From SAR86 cluster bacterium AG-422-E19 (lineage in GTDB: Bacteria; Pseudomonadota; Gammaproteobacteria; Magnimaribacterales; AG-339-G14), in contig QCMR01000002.1 of the NCBI GenBank assembly GCA_003213595.1, forward strand, positions 254,015 to 318,014: a stretch of DNA of 64,000 nt, written 5' to 3'. Both the position numbers and the translations under genes were made by a program. The notes below the pieces were generated by a model that saw only the letters and a list, made by a program, of their open reading frames with translations, searched no databases and had not been told where the DNA came from. Below are positions 52,991-63,378 of this stretch, in pieces; positions within the stretch are counted from its first letter, which is position 1; each line of letters starts with the position of its first letter.

Positions 52991-53767
52991 ATATATTTTT
53001 GTTCCGAAAGTTTTTTTTAGAATTGCCTTTTCTAAGATTCCTTTTTGATTGCCATTAAGTATCCAAACTTCATTAGTCTTGTTGAGGAAATCTCTTGCAG
53101 CTTTTATCTTAGTTGTCATCCCCCCTCTTCCTAAAATACCTGAGTTTCCAAAAGATACTTTCTTAAAGTCAAACTTATTGAGGTTAATTTTTCCAATTAG
53201 TTTTGCGTCGGAATTTTGATCAGGATTTTTATCATAGAGTCCATTTTGATCTGTCAAAATAAATAGTTTTTTTGAGTTTAATAATGTTGCAACTTTTCCA
53301 CTCAGCCTATCATTATCCCCATTTAAAATTTCTTCTGTGGATATTGAATCGTTTTCATTGATGATCGGGATGGCGCCTAACTTTATAAGATTAGAAATAC
53401 TATTTTTAGCATTTTCAGAACGGTTTTTAACACCGAAATCAGAATGACTTAACAAAACTTGTGCGGCGATTAAATTAAATCTTTTGAACTCTTTTTGATA
53501 GTTATTTATAAGTCCAATCTGACCTGACGCAGATAAAGCTTGGAGAAAATCAACTGACTTGGGCTTAGAAGTTAAATTCCATATTTTCATTCCTTGAGCA
53601 ATTGCACCTGAAGAAACCAAAACGATATGAAATCCCTTTTTATAAAGTCTAAAAATTTGCTCAGAAATTGACTTTATAAATTTCAAATTAGGCATCCCTG
53701 ATGACAAAGTTGTTAGACTTGAGCCCGCTTTAATTACAATTAGTTTTTTAGGATTAATTTTTTTCAT
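52982..53767 (-). CDS. proB: glutamate 5-kinase without PUA domain
   Basis: Phosphorylates glutamate in proline synthesis. The amino-acid kinase domain is complete: VIKAGSSLTT for ATP, IVLVSSGAIAQGM, INENDSISTEE and FGNSGILGRGGMTTKIKAA. At 261 aa it lacks the C-terminal PUA domain of E. coli ProB (367 aa). ATG 53767 is chosen; it overlaps the obgE stop by 14 bp, implying coupled translation. A TTG at 53785 is an alternative. Confidence 0.93.
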   Translation of the reverse strand: MKKINPKKLIVIKAGSSLTTLSSGMPNLKFIKSISEQIFRLYKKGFHIVLVSSGAIAQGMKIWNLTSKPKSVDFLQALSASGQIGLINNYQKEFKRFNLIAAQVLLSHSDFGVKNRSENAKNSISNLIKLGAIPIINENDSISTEEILNGDNDRLSGKVATLLNSKKLFILTDQNGLYDKNPDQNSDAKLIGKINLNKFDFKKVSFGNSGILGRGGMTTKIKAARDFLNKTNEVWILNGNQKGILEKAILKKTFGTKIYLA

Positions 53768-54764
53768 TAGCCAATCTACTTCCAATACTTTGAGTAATTT
53801 TCTCTAAACCTGATCCAGAAATTGATGATACATAAAAGACATTTTTGTTGCTGAAAAGTTTTTTTGATTCCTTTTCTATCTGCTTTCTTTTGTCTTCAGA
53901 GATTTTATCTATTTTACTGATCACGACCCATTGTTCTTTTTGTTTCAGCTCTTCGCTAAATTCTTCTAATTCTTTATTAATGTCATCAAAATCTTTTCTC
54001 ATCTTTTCAGAATCCCCTTCCTCAACATCAATGAGGTGTAAAAGTATTTCAACTCTAGAAAGATGCTTCAAAAATTCTATTCCAAGCCCAATCCCTTCTG
54101 AAGCTCCCGGAATCAATCCTGGAATGTCAGCTACAACAAAACTTGAATAGCTATTTATCTTAACCACACCTAAATTAGGGCTTAAGGTTGTAAAAGGATA
54201 ATCAGCAATTTTGGGTTTAGCAGAAGATATTTTTGAGATTAAAGTTGATTTTCCTGCATTAGGCTTACCCAAAAGCCCTACATCTGCTAAAACTTTTAGC
54301 TCTAGTCTTATTTTTACTATTTCCCCTAATTTTCCTTCAGTTGTTTTTCTTGGAGCCCGATTAGTTGAGGTCTTAAACCTTGCATTACCAAGGCCTCCTT
54401 TCCCTCCTGTTACAGCTGTATATACCTGATTTGATTTAGTTAGATCACAAAGAAGTTCATCTGTTTCGTCGTTTATCAATATGGTTCCCAAGGGCACCTC
54501 TAGGATAGTGTCTTCACCATCCTTTCCGTGCATATTTTTGCCTTTTCCCTGCCGGCCATTTTGAGCTTTGTATTTTCTTTTGAGTTTAAAATCTTGCAAA
54601 GTATGCAAAGATTCGTTCGCGATAAAATTTATATTGCCACCTTTTCCGCCATCGCCGCCATCGGGTCCTCCTTTAGGGATAAATTTCTCACGACGGAAAC
54701 TAAGACAGCCGTTACCACCGTCTCCCGAAGATATTTCAATTACTGCTTCATCGATGAAGCGCAT
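53754..54764 (-). CDS. obgE: ribosome-associated GTPase Obg
   Basis: Essential GTPase in 50S assembly and stress control. The glycine-rich Obg fold (about 1-158) includes GGPDGGDGGKGG and GGKGGLGNARFK. The G domain has the P-loop GKPNAGKST and switch II DIPGLIPGA. At 336 aa it lacks most of the acidic C-terminal tail found in E. coli (390 aa). It is in the classic rplU-rpmA-obgE order, followed by proB. Confidence 0.96.
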   Translation of the reverse strand: MRFIDEAVIEISSGDGGNGCLSFRREKFIPKGGPDGGDGGKGGNINFIANESLHTLQDFKLKRKYKAQNGRQGKGKNMHGKDGEDTILEVPLGTILINDETDELLCDLTKSNQVYTAVTGGKGGLGNARFKTSTNRAPRKTTEGKLGEIVKIRLELKVLADVGLLGKPNAGKSTLISKISSAKPKIADYPFTTLSPNLGVVKINSYSSFVVADIPGLIPGASEGIGLGIEFLKHLSRVEILLHLIDVEEGDSEKMRKDFDDINKELEEFSEELKQKEQWVVISKIDKISEDKRKQIEKESKKLFSNKNVFYVSSISGSGLEKITQSIGSRLANEKN

Positions 54765-54768
54765 GACA

Positions 54769-55029
54769 TTATGAAGTAGATTCTATATTGACAAATTTCT
54801 TGAGGTTTTTTCCTTTTTTATTAAAGAAAACTTTTCCATCACATTTTGCGAAAAGCGTATGATCTTTTCCAATACCCACATTTTGTCCAGGATGAAATTT
54901 TGTTCCTCTTTGTCTTACGAGTATTTCTCCGGCAGAAACTGCTTGGCCACCATACCTTTTGATACCAAGTCTTTTTGACTCAGAATCTCTTCCATTTCTA
55001 GAACTTCCGCCTGCTTTTTTATGTGCCAT
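54769..55029 (-). CDS. rpmA: 50S ribosomal protein L27
   Basis: 86 aa, beginning [20 protein letters not shown], whose flexible N-terminus reaches the peptidyl-transferase centre, then [20 protein letters not shown]. No N-terminal extension of the Firmicutes kind. It overlaps rplU by 11 bp. Confidence 0.97.
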   Translation of the reverse strand: MAHKKAGGSSRNGRDSESKRLGIKRYGGQAVSAGEILVRQRGTKFHPGQNVGIGKDHTLFAKCDGKVFFNKKGKNLKKFVNIESTS

Positions 55030-55336
55030 AACTTATAGATTCAATTTTTACTTTTGTTAAATTCTGTCTATGTCCTTGTTTTTTTCTGTAATCTTTTCTT
55101 CTTTTCATTTTAATGACTGTAATTTTTTTTGTCTTGAGATGGTTTATTACCTTACCTTTTACGACAGCTCCCTCTAAGAGAGGTTTGCCAACATTTAAAT
55201 TACCGTCTTTGTTTACAGCTAAAACTTCAGAGAACTCTATAACCTCTCCTTCATCTAAAGAAAGCTTTTCAAGAAGAATTTCCTCTCCTTCTGAAACTTT
55301 ATGTTGCTTTCCTCCGCTTTTTATTACTGCATACAT
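55019..55336 (-). CDS. rplU: 50S ribosomal protein L21
   Basis: 105 aa, beginning [20 protein letters not shown], with the C-terminal [20 protein letters not shown] rRNA-binding segment. First gene of rplU-rpmA-obgE-proB. Confidence 0.97.
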   Translation of the reverse strand: MYAVIKSGGKQHKVSEGEEILLEKLSLDEGEVIEFSEVLAVNKDGNLNVGKPLLEGAVVKGKVINHLKTKKITVIKMKRRKDYRKKQGHRQNLTKVKIESISYGT

Positions 55337-55364
55337 CTTTACAAATTACAAAATAGAAGCGAAT

Positions 55365-55370
55365 AGTATA
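55365..55370 (-). promoter_or_regulatory. possible -10 of the rplU operon
   Basis: Minus-strand TATACT in the 86-bp gap between divergent rplU and fabA, leaving a leader of about 20 nt. A clear -35 is not seen. The fabA side shows AAGG-type purine runs at about 12 nt from its ATG but no clear promoter. Confidence 0.3.
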
Positions 55371-55422
55371 GGATAAAGTCTTTCCTCGCAATCTTTAAGA
55401 AAGGTAAGGTAATTGTTAAGAA

Positions 55423-55944
55423 ATGGATTTAAAAAATAAACATAATTTTTCTAAAGACGAGCTAATAGCTTGTTCAAATGGTGATTTGTTTGGATCGGGA
55501 AATGGAAGATTGCCTAATAATGAAATGTTGATGATGGATAGGATTGTTGAAATAAATGATTCTAAAGGTGATTACAACATTGGTGAAATTCAAGGCGAGT
55601 TGGATATAACTCCTGAGCTATGGTTTTTTGACTGTCACTTTTCAACAGATCCAGTGATGCCAGGTTGTCTTGGACTTGACGCAATGTGGCAATTATTGGG
55701 TTTTTATCTTTTGTGGGAAGGTAATAGCGGTATTGGAAGAGCCTTGGGTTCGGGACAAGTAAAATTTTATGGACAAGTACTGCCAAAAGCTAAACTAGTT
55801 GAATATAAAATCAGTATCAAAAGGATTAGGAAACAAAAGCTCGTTATTGGATTTGCTGATGGACTAATGTTTGTTGATGGAAAAGAAATCTATTCCGCCA
55901 AAGATTTAAGAGTTGGTTTATTCGAAGATCCACAAAATTTCTAA
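55423..55944 (+). CDS. fabA: 3-hydroxydecanoyl-ACP dehydratase/isomerase FabA
   Basis: Introduces the cis double bond at the C10 stage for unsaturated fatty acids. The 173-aa hot-dog protein has the active site [22 protein letters not shown] with H72 and D86, the FabA (not FabZ) arrangement; residues 88-100 ([13 protein letters not shown]) follow as in FabA. Together with fabB one base downstream it forms the anaerobic unsaturated fatty acid pair. Confidence 0.96.
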   Translation: MDLKNKHNFSKDELIACSNGDLFGSGNGRLPNNEMLMMDRIVEINDSKGDYNIGEIQGELDITPELWFFDCHFSTDPVMPGCLGLDAMWQLLGFYLLWEGNSGIGRALGSGQVKFYGQVLPKAKLVEYKISIKRIRKQKLVIGFADGLMFVDGKEIYSAKDLRVGLFEDPQNF

Positions 55945-55945
55945 A

Positions 55946-57169
55946 ATGACAAAAAAAAGAGCAGTTATTACAGGAATGGGTTCAATTTCCTGCATTGGAA
56001 ATAACTTAGAAGAAATATCTAATTCCTTGAGACAAGGAATTTCGGGAATATCAAAAAATGATGAATACAATGATTTAGGATTTAGAAGTAAAGTTTCCGG
56101 ATCAATTTTAATTGATCTTAAAGATTTAATAGACAGAAAATTATTTAGATTCATGGGAGAAGCTGCAGCTTATTCCTATTTAAGTGCTCTGGATGCATTA
56201 AGAGATTCAAAATTATCAGAAAGTATCTTTGAAACAGACAGAATTGGAGTCATCGCGGGTTCTGGTGGAGCATCTTCCCGAAGTCAAGTTGATGCAGCAG
56301 ATATTTTAAGAGAAAAAGGAGTTAAAAGAGTCGGTCCTTACCGTGTGACGCAAACTATGGGAAGTACAGTTTCAGCTTGTCTAGCTACTTCCTTAAAAAT
56401 AAAAGGAGTAAATTTCTCGATCTCATCAGCTTGCTCAACCAGTGCTCACTGTATAGGTTCGGCATGGGAGCAAATCCAACTTGGTAATCAAGATGTAATT
56501 ATTGCAGGTGGAGCAGAAGATGAACATTGGACGCAATCTGGATTGTTCGATGCTATGGGAGCTTTATCAAGTAATTACAATGAAAACCCTACAGCTGCCT
56601 CAAGACCTTTTGACGAAAATAGAGATGGTTTTGTGATTTCAGGAGGAGGAGGAATTCTGATAGTTGAAGAGTTGGAACATGCCTTATCAAGAAAAGCGAA
56701 AATTTATGCTGAAATAAAAGGATACTCGGCAACATCCGATGGGGATGATATGGTTGCTCCATCTGGTGAAGGAGCAAAAAATTGCATGAAAAAGTCCCTA
56801 GAAATGAGCGGTTTAAAATCTGTTGATTATCTTAATGCCCATGGAACTTCAACTCCTGCTGGAGATCCTATTGAGTTGAATGCTATAAAATCAGTATTCA
56901 AAGATGATATTCCAATAGTAAGCTCAACAAAATCCCTTACTGGACATACATTAGGGGCCGCAGGTGTACAGGAATGCATTTACAGCATACTTATGATGAA
57001 TGGAAATTTCATAGCTGGAAATAAAAATTTGACTGATCCTATTCCTGAGGCAGATGGCATAAATATTCCTGAAAAATCTTTACAAAAAGAATTTGATTCT
57101 TTTATGAGTAACAGTTTTGGCTTTGGTGGAACCAATGTAAGTTTGGTTCTTTCAAAATTTAAGAATTAA
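55946..57169 (+). CDS. fabB: 3-oxoacyl-ACP synthase I FabB
   Basis: Condensing enzyme that elongates unsaturated acyl chains made by FabA. It starts [18 protein letters not shown] at ATG 55946, 1 bp after the fabA stop. Cys-His-His triad: C163 in [10 protein letters not shown], His in [13 protein letters not shown] and His in [13 protein letters not shown]. The length of 407 aa and pairing with fabA indicate FabB rather than FabF. Its stop overlaps convergent ssb by 4 bp. Confidence 0.96.
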   Translation: MTKKRAVITGMGSISCIGNNLEEISNSLRQGISGISKNDEYNDLGFRSKVSGSILIDLKDLIDRKLFRFMGEAAAYSYLSALDALRDSKLSESIFETDRIGVIAGSGGASSRSQVDAADILREKGVKRVGPYRVTQTMGSTVSACLATSLKIKGVNFSISSACSTSAHCIGSAWEQIQLGNQDVIIAGGAEDEHWTQSGLFDAMGALSSNYNENPTAASRPFDENRDGFVISGGGGILIVEELEHALSRKAKIYAEIKGYSATSDGDDMVAPSGEGAKNCMKKSLEMSGLKSVDYLNAHGTSTPAGDPIELNAIKSVFKDDIPIVSSTKSLTGHTLGAAGVQECIYSILMMNGNFIAGNKNLTDPIPEADGINIPEKSLQKEFDSFMSNSFGFGGTNVSLVLSKFKN

Positions 57170-57609
57170 AACGGTATATCTTCATCGTCCCAAGGTACGC
57201 TTTCTTCCTGAGAATTTTGGGAAGACTGATCAAATCCTGAATCCTGATTCTGCTGACTCATCTCTCCTCTAGAACTAAGCATTTGCATTTCTCTTGCAAC
57301 AATTTCAGTTCTGAATTTTTTTTCTCCAGTATTTTTATCTTCCCAGGAGTTGGTTCTTAATTGCCCTTCTACGTATATTTTTGAACCTTTTTTAAGATAT
57401 TGCTCAACTATTTCTGCAAGACGATTAAAGAAAACAATTCTGTGCCACTCTGTTTGTTCAACAGTCTCTCCAGAGTTTTTGTCTTTCCAACTGTTTGAAG
57501 TAGCAATAGATACATTTGCTATAGGCACGCCTCCGGCGGTGTATCTTACTTCAGGATCCTGTCCTAAATTTCCAAGTAATATAACCTTATTTATTCCGCT
57601 TTGAGCCAT
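57166..57609 (-). CDS. ssb: single-stranded DNA-binding protein
   Basis: Tetrameric SSB of 147 aa: an OB fold (about 1-112) starting [20 protein letters not shown], a short Gln/Ser-rich linker and the acidic tip DDEDIPF. That tip recruits partners, including the chi subunit (HolC, 16005). The linker is much shorter than in E. coli (178 aa). Divergent from uvrA, the conserved gammaproteobacterial pair. Confidence 0.97.
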   Translation of the reverse strand: MAQSGINKVILLGNLGQDPEVRYTAGGVPIANVSIATSNSWKDKNSGETVEQTEWHRIVFFNRLAEIVEQYLKKGSKIYVEGQLRTNSWEDKNTGEKKFRTEIVAREMQMLSSRGEMSQQNQDSGFDQSSQNSQEESVPWDDEDIPF

Positions 57610-57656
57610 AATTGTTATCTGATAAGTTAGTCTAATCTAAAAGAAAAATTAAATAA

Positions 57657-60458
57657 ATGAAATTTATCCATGTCAAAGGAGCTAAGCAGCATAATCTTAA
57701 GAATATCGATTTAGATATACCTAGAGATAAATTAACAGTAATAACTGGCCTTTCTGGCTCAGGAAAATCCTCACTTGCATTTGATACCTTATATGCTGAA
57801 GGTCAAAGAAGATACGTAGAGTCCCTTTCTGCTTATGCTAGACAATTTCTTTCGGTCATGGATAAACCTGAGGTTGATACTATAGAAGGACTATCTCCTG
57901 CGATATCCATTGAGCAAAAATCAACTTCTCATAATCCAAGGTCAACAGTAGGGACTGTGACAGAAATTTATGATTATCTTAGATTGCTTTATGCACGATC
58001 AGGAACTGCAAAATGCTTGGACCACAATATCTCTCTTGAAGGTCAGACCATTGATCAAATAGGTAAAAAAATACTAAAAACTTTTAACAAAAAAAGAGTT
58101 TTCATTTTAGCTCCTGTGATTAAAGAGCAAAAAGGAGAGCATTTGAACTTATTTAATGATCTCCTTATGAAAGGATATGTGAGAGTAACCGTAAATGGAG
58201 CAGTTTACGATTTAAGCGATCAAATCAAGCTAGATAAAAATAAAAAACACTCAATATCTATTGTGATTGACAGACTGACCATTGACTCAAAAAACAATAG
58301 TCGTCTCATACAGTCTTTAGAGACTTGTGTATCTGAGTCTAATGGGTTGGTAGAAATTCAGGATATGGATGATGAAAAAAGTTTTGATGCATTTTCAACG
58401 AAAATGGCCTGCCCTAAATGTGGCTTTAGCATTCAAGAATTAGAGCCGAGATTGTTTTCGTTTAATAGTCCATCTGGCGCTTGTCCATCTTGTGATGGTT
58501 TGGGATATAAATCAAAAATAGATTTATCAAAATTAATTGTTAGACCGGAGCTTAGTCTTAATCAGGGAGCTATTAAGGATTGGGATGCTAGTCACACTTA
58601 TCACAACAGATATTTGTTAAATAGAGTTAGTCAAACTTTTGGTTTTTCTCTAGATACACCTTTCGAAGATCTATTAGAAAAAGAAAAAGATATCGTCTTG
58701 TATGGAAGCGATGATGAAGTTGACTTTAGTTATGTTTCTAAAAGAGGTTTTAAGAGAGAGATTTTTAAGCCTTTTGAAGGTGTTGTAAGAAATATTGAAA
58801 GAAGACTTGGAGATACTGATTCGAATTTTAGAAGAGAATATTATGCAAAGTTTATGACGAATACCCTCTGTGATGAGTGCAACGGAACTAGATTAAACTT
58901 AGAAGCAAGAAGCGTCTTTATAAATAAATTTTCATTACCTGAAATTGTAGGCATGACAATTGGTGATGCTCTTAGATTTTTTAAAAAACTAACTTTGACA
59001 GGAGTCAAGGGAGAAATTGCAATAAAAATAATTAAAGAAATTAAAGAGCGCTTAACATTCCTATCTGATGTTGGTCTTAACTACCTTACTCTTTCTAGAA
59101 GCGCTGAAACTTTAAGTGGAGGTGAAGCCCAAAGAATAAGGCTTGCTTCGCAAATTGGTGCCGGCTTAGTGGGAGTTACCTACATTCTTGATGAACCTTC
59201 TATAGGCTTACATCAAAGAGATAACAAAAAACTTTTATCTACTCTGAAAAGACTCAAAGAACTAGGTAATACCGTAATCGTTGTAGAACATGATCAAGAA
59301 ACAATTGAAGAGGCAGACCACATTATAGATATAGGTCCAAAAGCAGGAATTCATGGAGGAGAAGTTTGTTTCTCTGGGAATGTTGAATCTCTTAAGAAAG
59401 CCAAAAATTCTCTTACTTCTCAATATGTTTTTGGAAAAAAGAGAATTCAAATAGAAAAAAAGAAAAAAATTACAGATAAAGGAAAAATCAAGTTATCAGG
59501 ATGTACAGGAAATAACCTAAAAAATGTAGATTTGGAAATTCCTTTGGGTAATATAATTTCTATTACAGGAGTCTCTGGTTCTGGAAAATCTACTTTGATA
59601 AATCAAACGCTCTATCCTGCCCTGTCGAATATTTTAAGTAAAAGTTCCATGAAAGCTGAGGCTTTTGAAAAAATAGAAGGAACTGAACTTGTCGATAAAG
59701 TTATTGAAATAAGTCAAAGTCCCATCGGCAGAACCCCGCGATCTAACCCAGTAACTTATACAGGTATTTTCACTCCAATAAGAGAACTTTTTGCTGGAAC
59801 TCAAGAGGCTAGAGCCAAAGGATACAAACCCGGAAGGTTTAGCTTTAATGTCAGAGGAGGAAGGTGTGAAGCCTGTGAGGGAGATGGAATGATAAAAGTA
59901 GAAATGCACTTTCTCCCAGATGTTTATGTTAAATGTGACGTATGTAATGGAAAGAGATACAACAACGAAACCCTAACTGTTAAATATAAAGGTAAGAATA
60001 TCTCAGAAGTTTTAAATATGACTGTCGAGCAAGCTTCTATATTTTTTGAAGCCGTTCCAAAAATCAAGAAAAAACTCGATACTTTAAATCAAGTAGGGCT
60101 TGGCTATTTGAGGTTAGGACAGCCAGCTACAACTTTGTCAGGGGGAGAGGCTCAAAGAGTTAAGCTAGCTAAAGAACTTTCTAAAACTTCTACAGGTAAA
60201 ACTATCTATTTATTAGACGAACCGACAACAGGTTTACACTTTCATGATGTCCAACTGCTAATGGATGTTTTACAAAAATTAAACTCTCAAGGAAACACAA
60301 TTGTTGTGATTGAACATAACTTAGATGTAATCAGAAACTCTGATTGGATTATTGATATTGGACCCGAAGGTGGAAATGGTGGAGGAGAAATAGTTGCCGC
60401 AGGAAATACTAGTCATCTAGCTAAATGCAAGAAGTCCTATACTGGAAAGTTTTTATAA
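57657..60458 (+). CDS. uvrA: excinuclease ABC subunit A
   Basis: Damage-recognition ATPase of nucleotide excision repair, 933 aa (940 in E. coli). Two ABC modules: first Walker [10 protein letters not shown] near residue 31, second GVSGSGKST near 641. Signature LSGGEAQR occurs in both halves (about 487 and 827). Zinc modules are seen as CPKCG with CPSCDGLG, and CEACEGDG with CDVCNGKRY. Gap of 47 bp to divergent ssb. Confidence 0.97.
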   Translation: MKFIHVKGAKQHNLKNIDLDIPRDKLTVITGLSGSGKSSLAFDTLYAEGQRRYVESLSAYARQFLSVMDKPEVDTIEGLSPAISIEQKSTSHNPRSTVGTVTEIYDYLRLLYARSGTAKCLDHNISLEGQTIDQIGKKILKTFNKKRVFILAPVIKEQKGEHLNLFNDLLMKGYVRVTVNGAVYDLSDQIKLDKNKKHSISIVIDRLTIDSKNNSRLIQSLETCVSESNGLVEIQDMDDEKSFDAFSTKMACPKCGFSIQELEPRLFSFNSPSGACPSCDGLGYKSKIDLSKLIVRPELSLNQGAIKDWDASHTYHNRYLLNRVSQTFGFSLDTPFEDLLEKEKDIVLYGSDDEVDFSYVSKRGFKREIFKPFEGVVRNIERRLGDTDSNFRREYYAKFMTNTLCDECNGTRLNLEARSVFINKFSLPEIVGMTIGDALRFFKKLTLTGVKGEIAIKIIKEIKERLTFLSDVGLNYLTLSRSAETLSGGEAQRIRLASQIGAGLVGVTYILDEPSIGLHQRDNKKLLSTLKRLKELGNTVIVVEHDQETIEEADHIIDIGPKAGIHGGEVCFSGNVESLKKAKNSLTSQYVFGKKRIQIEKKKKITDKGKIKLSGCTGNNLKNVDLEIPLGNIISITGVSGSGKSTLINQTLYPALSNILSKSSMKAEAFEKIEGTELVDKVIEISQSPIGRTPRSNPVTYTGIFTPIRELFAGTQEARAKGYKPGRFSFNVRGGRCEACEGDGMIKVEMHFLPDVYVKCDVCNGKRYNNETLTVKYKGKNISEVLNMTVEQASIFFEAVPKIKKKLDTLNQVGLGYLRLGQPATTLSGGEAQRVKLAKELSKTSTGKTIYLLDEPTTGLHFHDVQLLMDVLQKLNSQGNTIVVIEHNLDVIRNSDWIIDIGPEGGNGGGEIVAAGNTSHLAKCKKSYTGKFL

Positions 60459-60468
60459 AAATTACGTC

Positions 60469-60876
60469 TTAAGCCTTTTCAGGCTCTGCTGGAGTATCGA
60501 CTAAAGTTTCGTCTTCGATAGTTCTGTCTACGAGTTCAATAAAAGCAATTGGAGCAGCATCTCCTTTTCTAAAACCGATCTTAATAATTCTGGAATAGCC
60601 TCCAGGCCTATCTTTAAATCTTGGACCTAAGTCAGAAAAAAGTTTCCCTACTGCAGACTTATTTCTTATCTTTGAAAAAGCTAGTCTTCGATTGCTGACA
60701 GAATCGTCTTTAGCAAGAGTTATTAATGGCTCAATAAATGACCTTAATTCTTTAGCTTTAGGTAAAGTTGTTTTAATCCCTTCATGTTCTATTAAAGAAA
60801 TAGCTAAAGCTTGAAACAGCGCCTTTCTTCTGGAGCTATTTCTTCCAAAGGTTCTGCCTCTTTTTAAATTACTCAT
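60469..60876 (-). CDS. rplQ: 50S ribosomal protein L17
   Basis: 135 aa, with [20 protein letters not shown] at the N-terminus and [20 protein letters not shown], followed by an acidic tail of about 20 residues. Last gene of the alpha operon; its ATG overlaps the rpoA stop. Confidence 0.97.
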   Translation of the reverse strand: MSNLKRGRTFGRNSSRRKALFQALAISLIEHEGIKTTLPKAKELRSFIEPLITLAKDDSVSNRRLAFSKIRNKSAVGKLFSDLGPRFKDRPGGYSRIIKIGFRKGDAAPIAFIELVDRTIEDETLVDTPAEPEKA

Positions 60877-61868
60877 TAACTTTCTATATTTGAAGGTGGC
60901 CAGTTATCTAGTTCCAATCCCAAAGATAATCCTCTAGCTGCTAATACATCTTTAATTTCATTCAAAGACTTTCTTCCAAGGTTTGGTGTTTTTAATAGAT
61001 CTGATTCTTTTCTAGTAACAAGGTCGCCAATGTAATAAATTTTTTCTACTTTCAAACAATTTGCCGATCTAACAGTTAGCTCTAATTCATCAACAGGACG
61101 AAGCATAATTGGATCTACTGGAGGAATCTCTTCTTCTTCTTCCTCTTCGGTTTCAAACCCTAGTTCAGCAAATGCAATCAATTGTCTTTGTAAAATAGTT
61201 GCTGCTAGTCTCAAAATTTCTTCCGGGTCAATTGTGCCATTAGTATGAACATCTAAAATAAGCTTATCGAGATCTGTCCTGTTTTCTACCCTTGTATTTT
61301 CAACTTGATATGCAACCTTTTCTATTGGTGAATAAGAAGCATCTAATCTTAACAATCCAACTTCTTTACTTTCTCCTTCCTCAGTAGCACTGATTATTAC
61401 TGGATCGTAACCTCTACCTTTTTTAACTTTGATAGACATTTTTATACTGCCATTATCAGCAAGAGTTGCAATCTGATGATCTGGGTTAATGATTTCTATA
61501 CCAGCAGGAAGTTCAAAATCTCCTGCAGTTAACTTACCCGTTCCGGATTTCTCAACAGATAGTTCTGCTTCTTCAACATCCATCATTCGTACGGCTATAC
61601 CTTTTAAATTTAAAAGTATGTTTATCACGTCTTCTGCAACCCCATCAATTGTTGAGAATTCATGCAACACCCCATCAATTTTTGCTTCAGCAACACATGA
61701 GCCGGGTATAGAAGATAGAATAATTCTTCTTAAAGCATTTCCTAATGTATGACCAAATCCTCTTTCCAAAGGCTCTAATATAATTTTTGAATGATTAGGA
61801 TTAACTTCCTCAACGATAATTTCTTTTGGAGTTAAAAAATCTTTGATAATGTCAAAATTGTCTGTCAT
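60876..61868 (-). CDS. rpoA: RNA polymerase alpha subunit
   Basis: 330 aa. The N-terminal dimerisation/assembly domain has [20 protein letters not shown] linker with six consecutive Glu separates it from the C-terminal domain, which keeps the DNA- and activator-contacting VRSANCLK (the Arg equivalent to E. coli R265) and [19 protein letters not shown]. Within rpsM-rpsK-rpsD-rpoA-rplQ. Confidence 0.98.
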   Translation of the reverse strand: MTDNFDIIKDFLTPKEIIVEEVNPNHSKIILEPLERGFGHTLGNALRRIILSSIPGSCVAEAKIDGVLHEFSTIDGVAEDVINILLNLKGIAVRMMDVEEAELSVEKSGTGKLTAGDFELPAGIEIINPDHQIATLADNGSIKMSIKVKKGRGYDPVIISATEEGESKEVGLLRLDASYSPIEKVAYQVENTRVENRTDLDKLILDVHTNGTIDPEEILRLAATILQRQLIAFAELGFETEEEEEEEIPPVDPIMLRPVDELELTVRSANCLKVEKIYYIGDLVTRKESDLLKTPNLGRKSLNEIKDVLAARGLSLGLELDNWPPSNIES

Positions 61869-61889
61869 ATGAACCTCAAATTTAGATTT

Positions 61890-62510
61890 TTACCTTGAGT
61901 AAAGCTCTACTATGTAGTTTTCGTTTATTTCACTACTTAGCAACTCTCTCGTAGGTAAATTTTTAAAAGTACCGGTAAATTTAGATTTATCTACTGATAC
62001 CCATTCACATTCTTCTCTTTGTTCGCTTAAAGATAAAGCCTGTGTAATTCTTTTTTGTGACTGCGATTTTTCCGCTATTGAAATCTCATCGCCTTCAGCA
62101 ACCTGATAGGACGGAATATTTACTGTTTTTCCATTCACTAAGACTGATTTATGACTGACTAGTTGTCTTGCCTCGGCTCTAGTTGATGCAAAACCAAGTC
62201 TGTAAAGAACGTTATCAAGTCTTTTCTCTAAAAAAAGTAATAAATTAGTACCGGTTTCGCCCTTCTGACGAGCTGCTCTTTTGTAATAATTTCTAAACTG
62301 TTTTTCAAGGACGCCATACATTCTTTTTACTTTCTGCTTTTCTCTTAATTGCATACCATAATCTGAAAGCCTAACTCTTCTTAATCCATGGACGCCAGGA
62401 GGGTTTTCTGACCTAGCCTTAGACTCATAAGATCTATATCCGCTTTTAAGTTGAAGATCGGTACCTTCTCTTCTAGAAAGCTTAATTTTTGGTCCTCTAT
62501 ATCTTGCCAT
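61890..62510 (-). CDS. rpsD: 30S ribosomal protein S4
   Basis: 206 aa, starting [19 protein letters not shown], with an S4 RNA-binding domain ([37 protein letters not shown]). S4 nucleates 30S assembly and, in E. coli, represses this operon. Confidence 0.98.
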   Translation of the reverse strand: MARYRGPKIKLSRREGTDLQLKSGYRSYESKARSENPPGVHGLRRVRLSDYGMQLREKQKVKRMYGVLEKQFRNYYKRAARQKGETGTNLLLFLEKRLDNVLYRLGFASTRAEARQLVSHKSVLVNGKTVNIPSYQVAEGDEISIAEKSQSQKRITQALSLSEQREECEWVSVDKSKFTGTFKNLPTRELLSSEINENYIVELYSR

Positions 62511-62512
62511 GA

Positions 62513-62902
62513 TTACACTCTTCTCTTTTTAGGCGGCCTACAGCCATTATGAGGAATTGGCGTCACGTCTGAAATTTTTGTAATTTTCAGACCACAACCA
62601 TTTAAAGCTCTTACCGCTGACTCTCTACCAGATCCTGGGCCTGAAACTTCCACTTCCACTTCTGACAAGCCTAAATTCATGGCTTGTTCTCCTGCTTTAG
62701 TTGCAGCGATTTGAGCAGCAAAAGGAGTACTTTTTCTTGAGCCTTTAAATCCATTTGCGCCTGAACTTGACCAAGAGATCGTATTACCTTTTTTATCGGT
62801 AATATTAATAATAGTATTATTAAAGGTTGCAAGAATGTGAGCTACCCCTTCGCTTGCAACTGACTTAGAACTTTTTGTTTTCTTTCCTTTTTCTTTTGCC
62901 AT
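62513..62902 (-). CDS. rpsK: 30S ribosomal protein S11
   Basis: 129 aa, with [36 protein letters not shown] and the basic C-terminus [13 protein letters not shown], all standard for S11. It sits between rpsM and rpsD with 2-bp gaps. Confidence 0.98.
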   Translation of the reverse strand: MAKEKGKKTKSSKSVASEGVAHILATFNNTIINITDKKGNTISWSSSGANGFKGSRKSTPFAAQIAATKAGEQAMNLGLSEVEVEVSGPGSGRESAVRALNGCGLKITKISDVTPIPHNGCRPPKKRRV

Positions 62903-62904
62903 TA

Positions 62905-63261
62905 TTATCTTCTAATTGGTTTTCTAGGTCCTTTTCTAGTCCTAGCATTTGTCTTTGTTCTTTGACCTCTTACAGGTAGTCTTTTTCTGTGCCTGATGCC
63001 CCTTAAAGTACCGAGGTCCATTAATCTTTTGATGTTAGTGCTAACCTCTCTTCTTAAGTCTCCTTCTACGAGAAAGTTACCTACTTCTTTTCTCAACTTC
63101 TCTAATTCTTGTTCGTTTAACGCAGAAATCTTTGTATCAAACTTAATACCTGTCGTTTCACAAATTTTCAAGGCAGTTGTTCTACCTATTCCGAAAATAT
63201 GTGTTAAAGATATCCAAGCCTGCTTTTTGTCAGGTATATTTACTCCAGCTACCCTTGCCAT
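62905..63261 (-). CDS. rpsM: 30S ribosomal protein S13
   Basis: 118 aa, starting [20 protein letters not shown], the helix-two-turn-helix [11 protein letters not shown], and the C-terminal [20 protein letters not shown] that contacts the P site. Its ATG overlaps the rpmJ stop (TAATG). Confidence 0.98.
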   Translation of the reverse strand: MARVAGVNIPDKKQAWISLTHIFGIGRTTALKICETTGIKFDTKISALNEQELEKLRKEVGNFLVEGDLRREVSTNIKRLMDLGTLRGIRHRKRLPVRGQRTKTNARTRKGPRKPIRR

Positions 63262-63377
63262 TATCCTTGCCTCTGTTTGTGTTTTTGATCAGTTTTACAG
63301 ATCACATAAACTGTGCCTCTTCTCTTAACAAGCTTGCAATCTTTGCATATTTTTTTTACTGATGCTCTTACTTTCAT
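63261..63377 (-). CDS. rpmJ: 50S ribosomal protein L36
   Basis: A 38-aa gene between secY and rps[21 protein letters not shown], then [18 protein letters not shown]. The zinc ligands Cys-x2-Cys, Cys and His (C11, C14, C27, H33) are all present, so this is the zinc-ribbon (C+) form. Two bases separate the secY stop region from its ATG. Confidence 0.97.
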   Translation of the reverse strand: MKVRASVKKICKDCKLVKRRGTVYVICKTDQKHKQRQG

Positions 63378-63378
63378 T

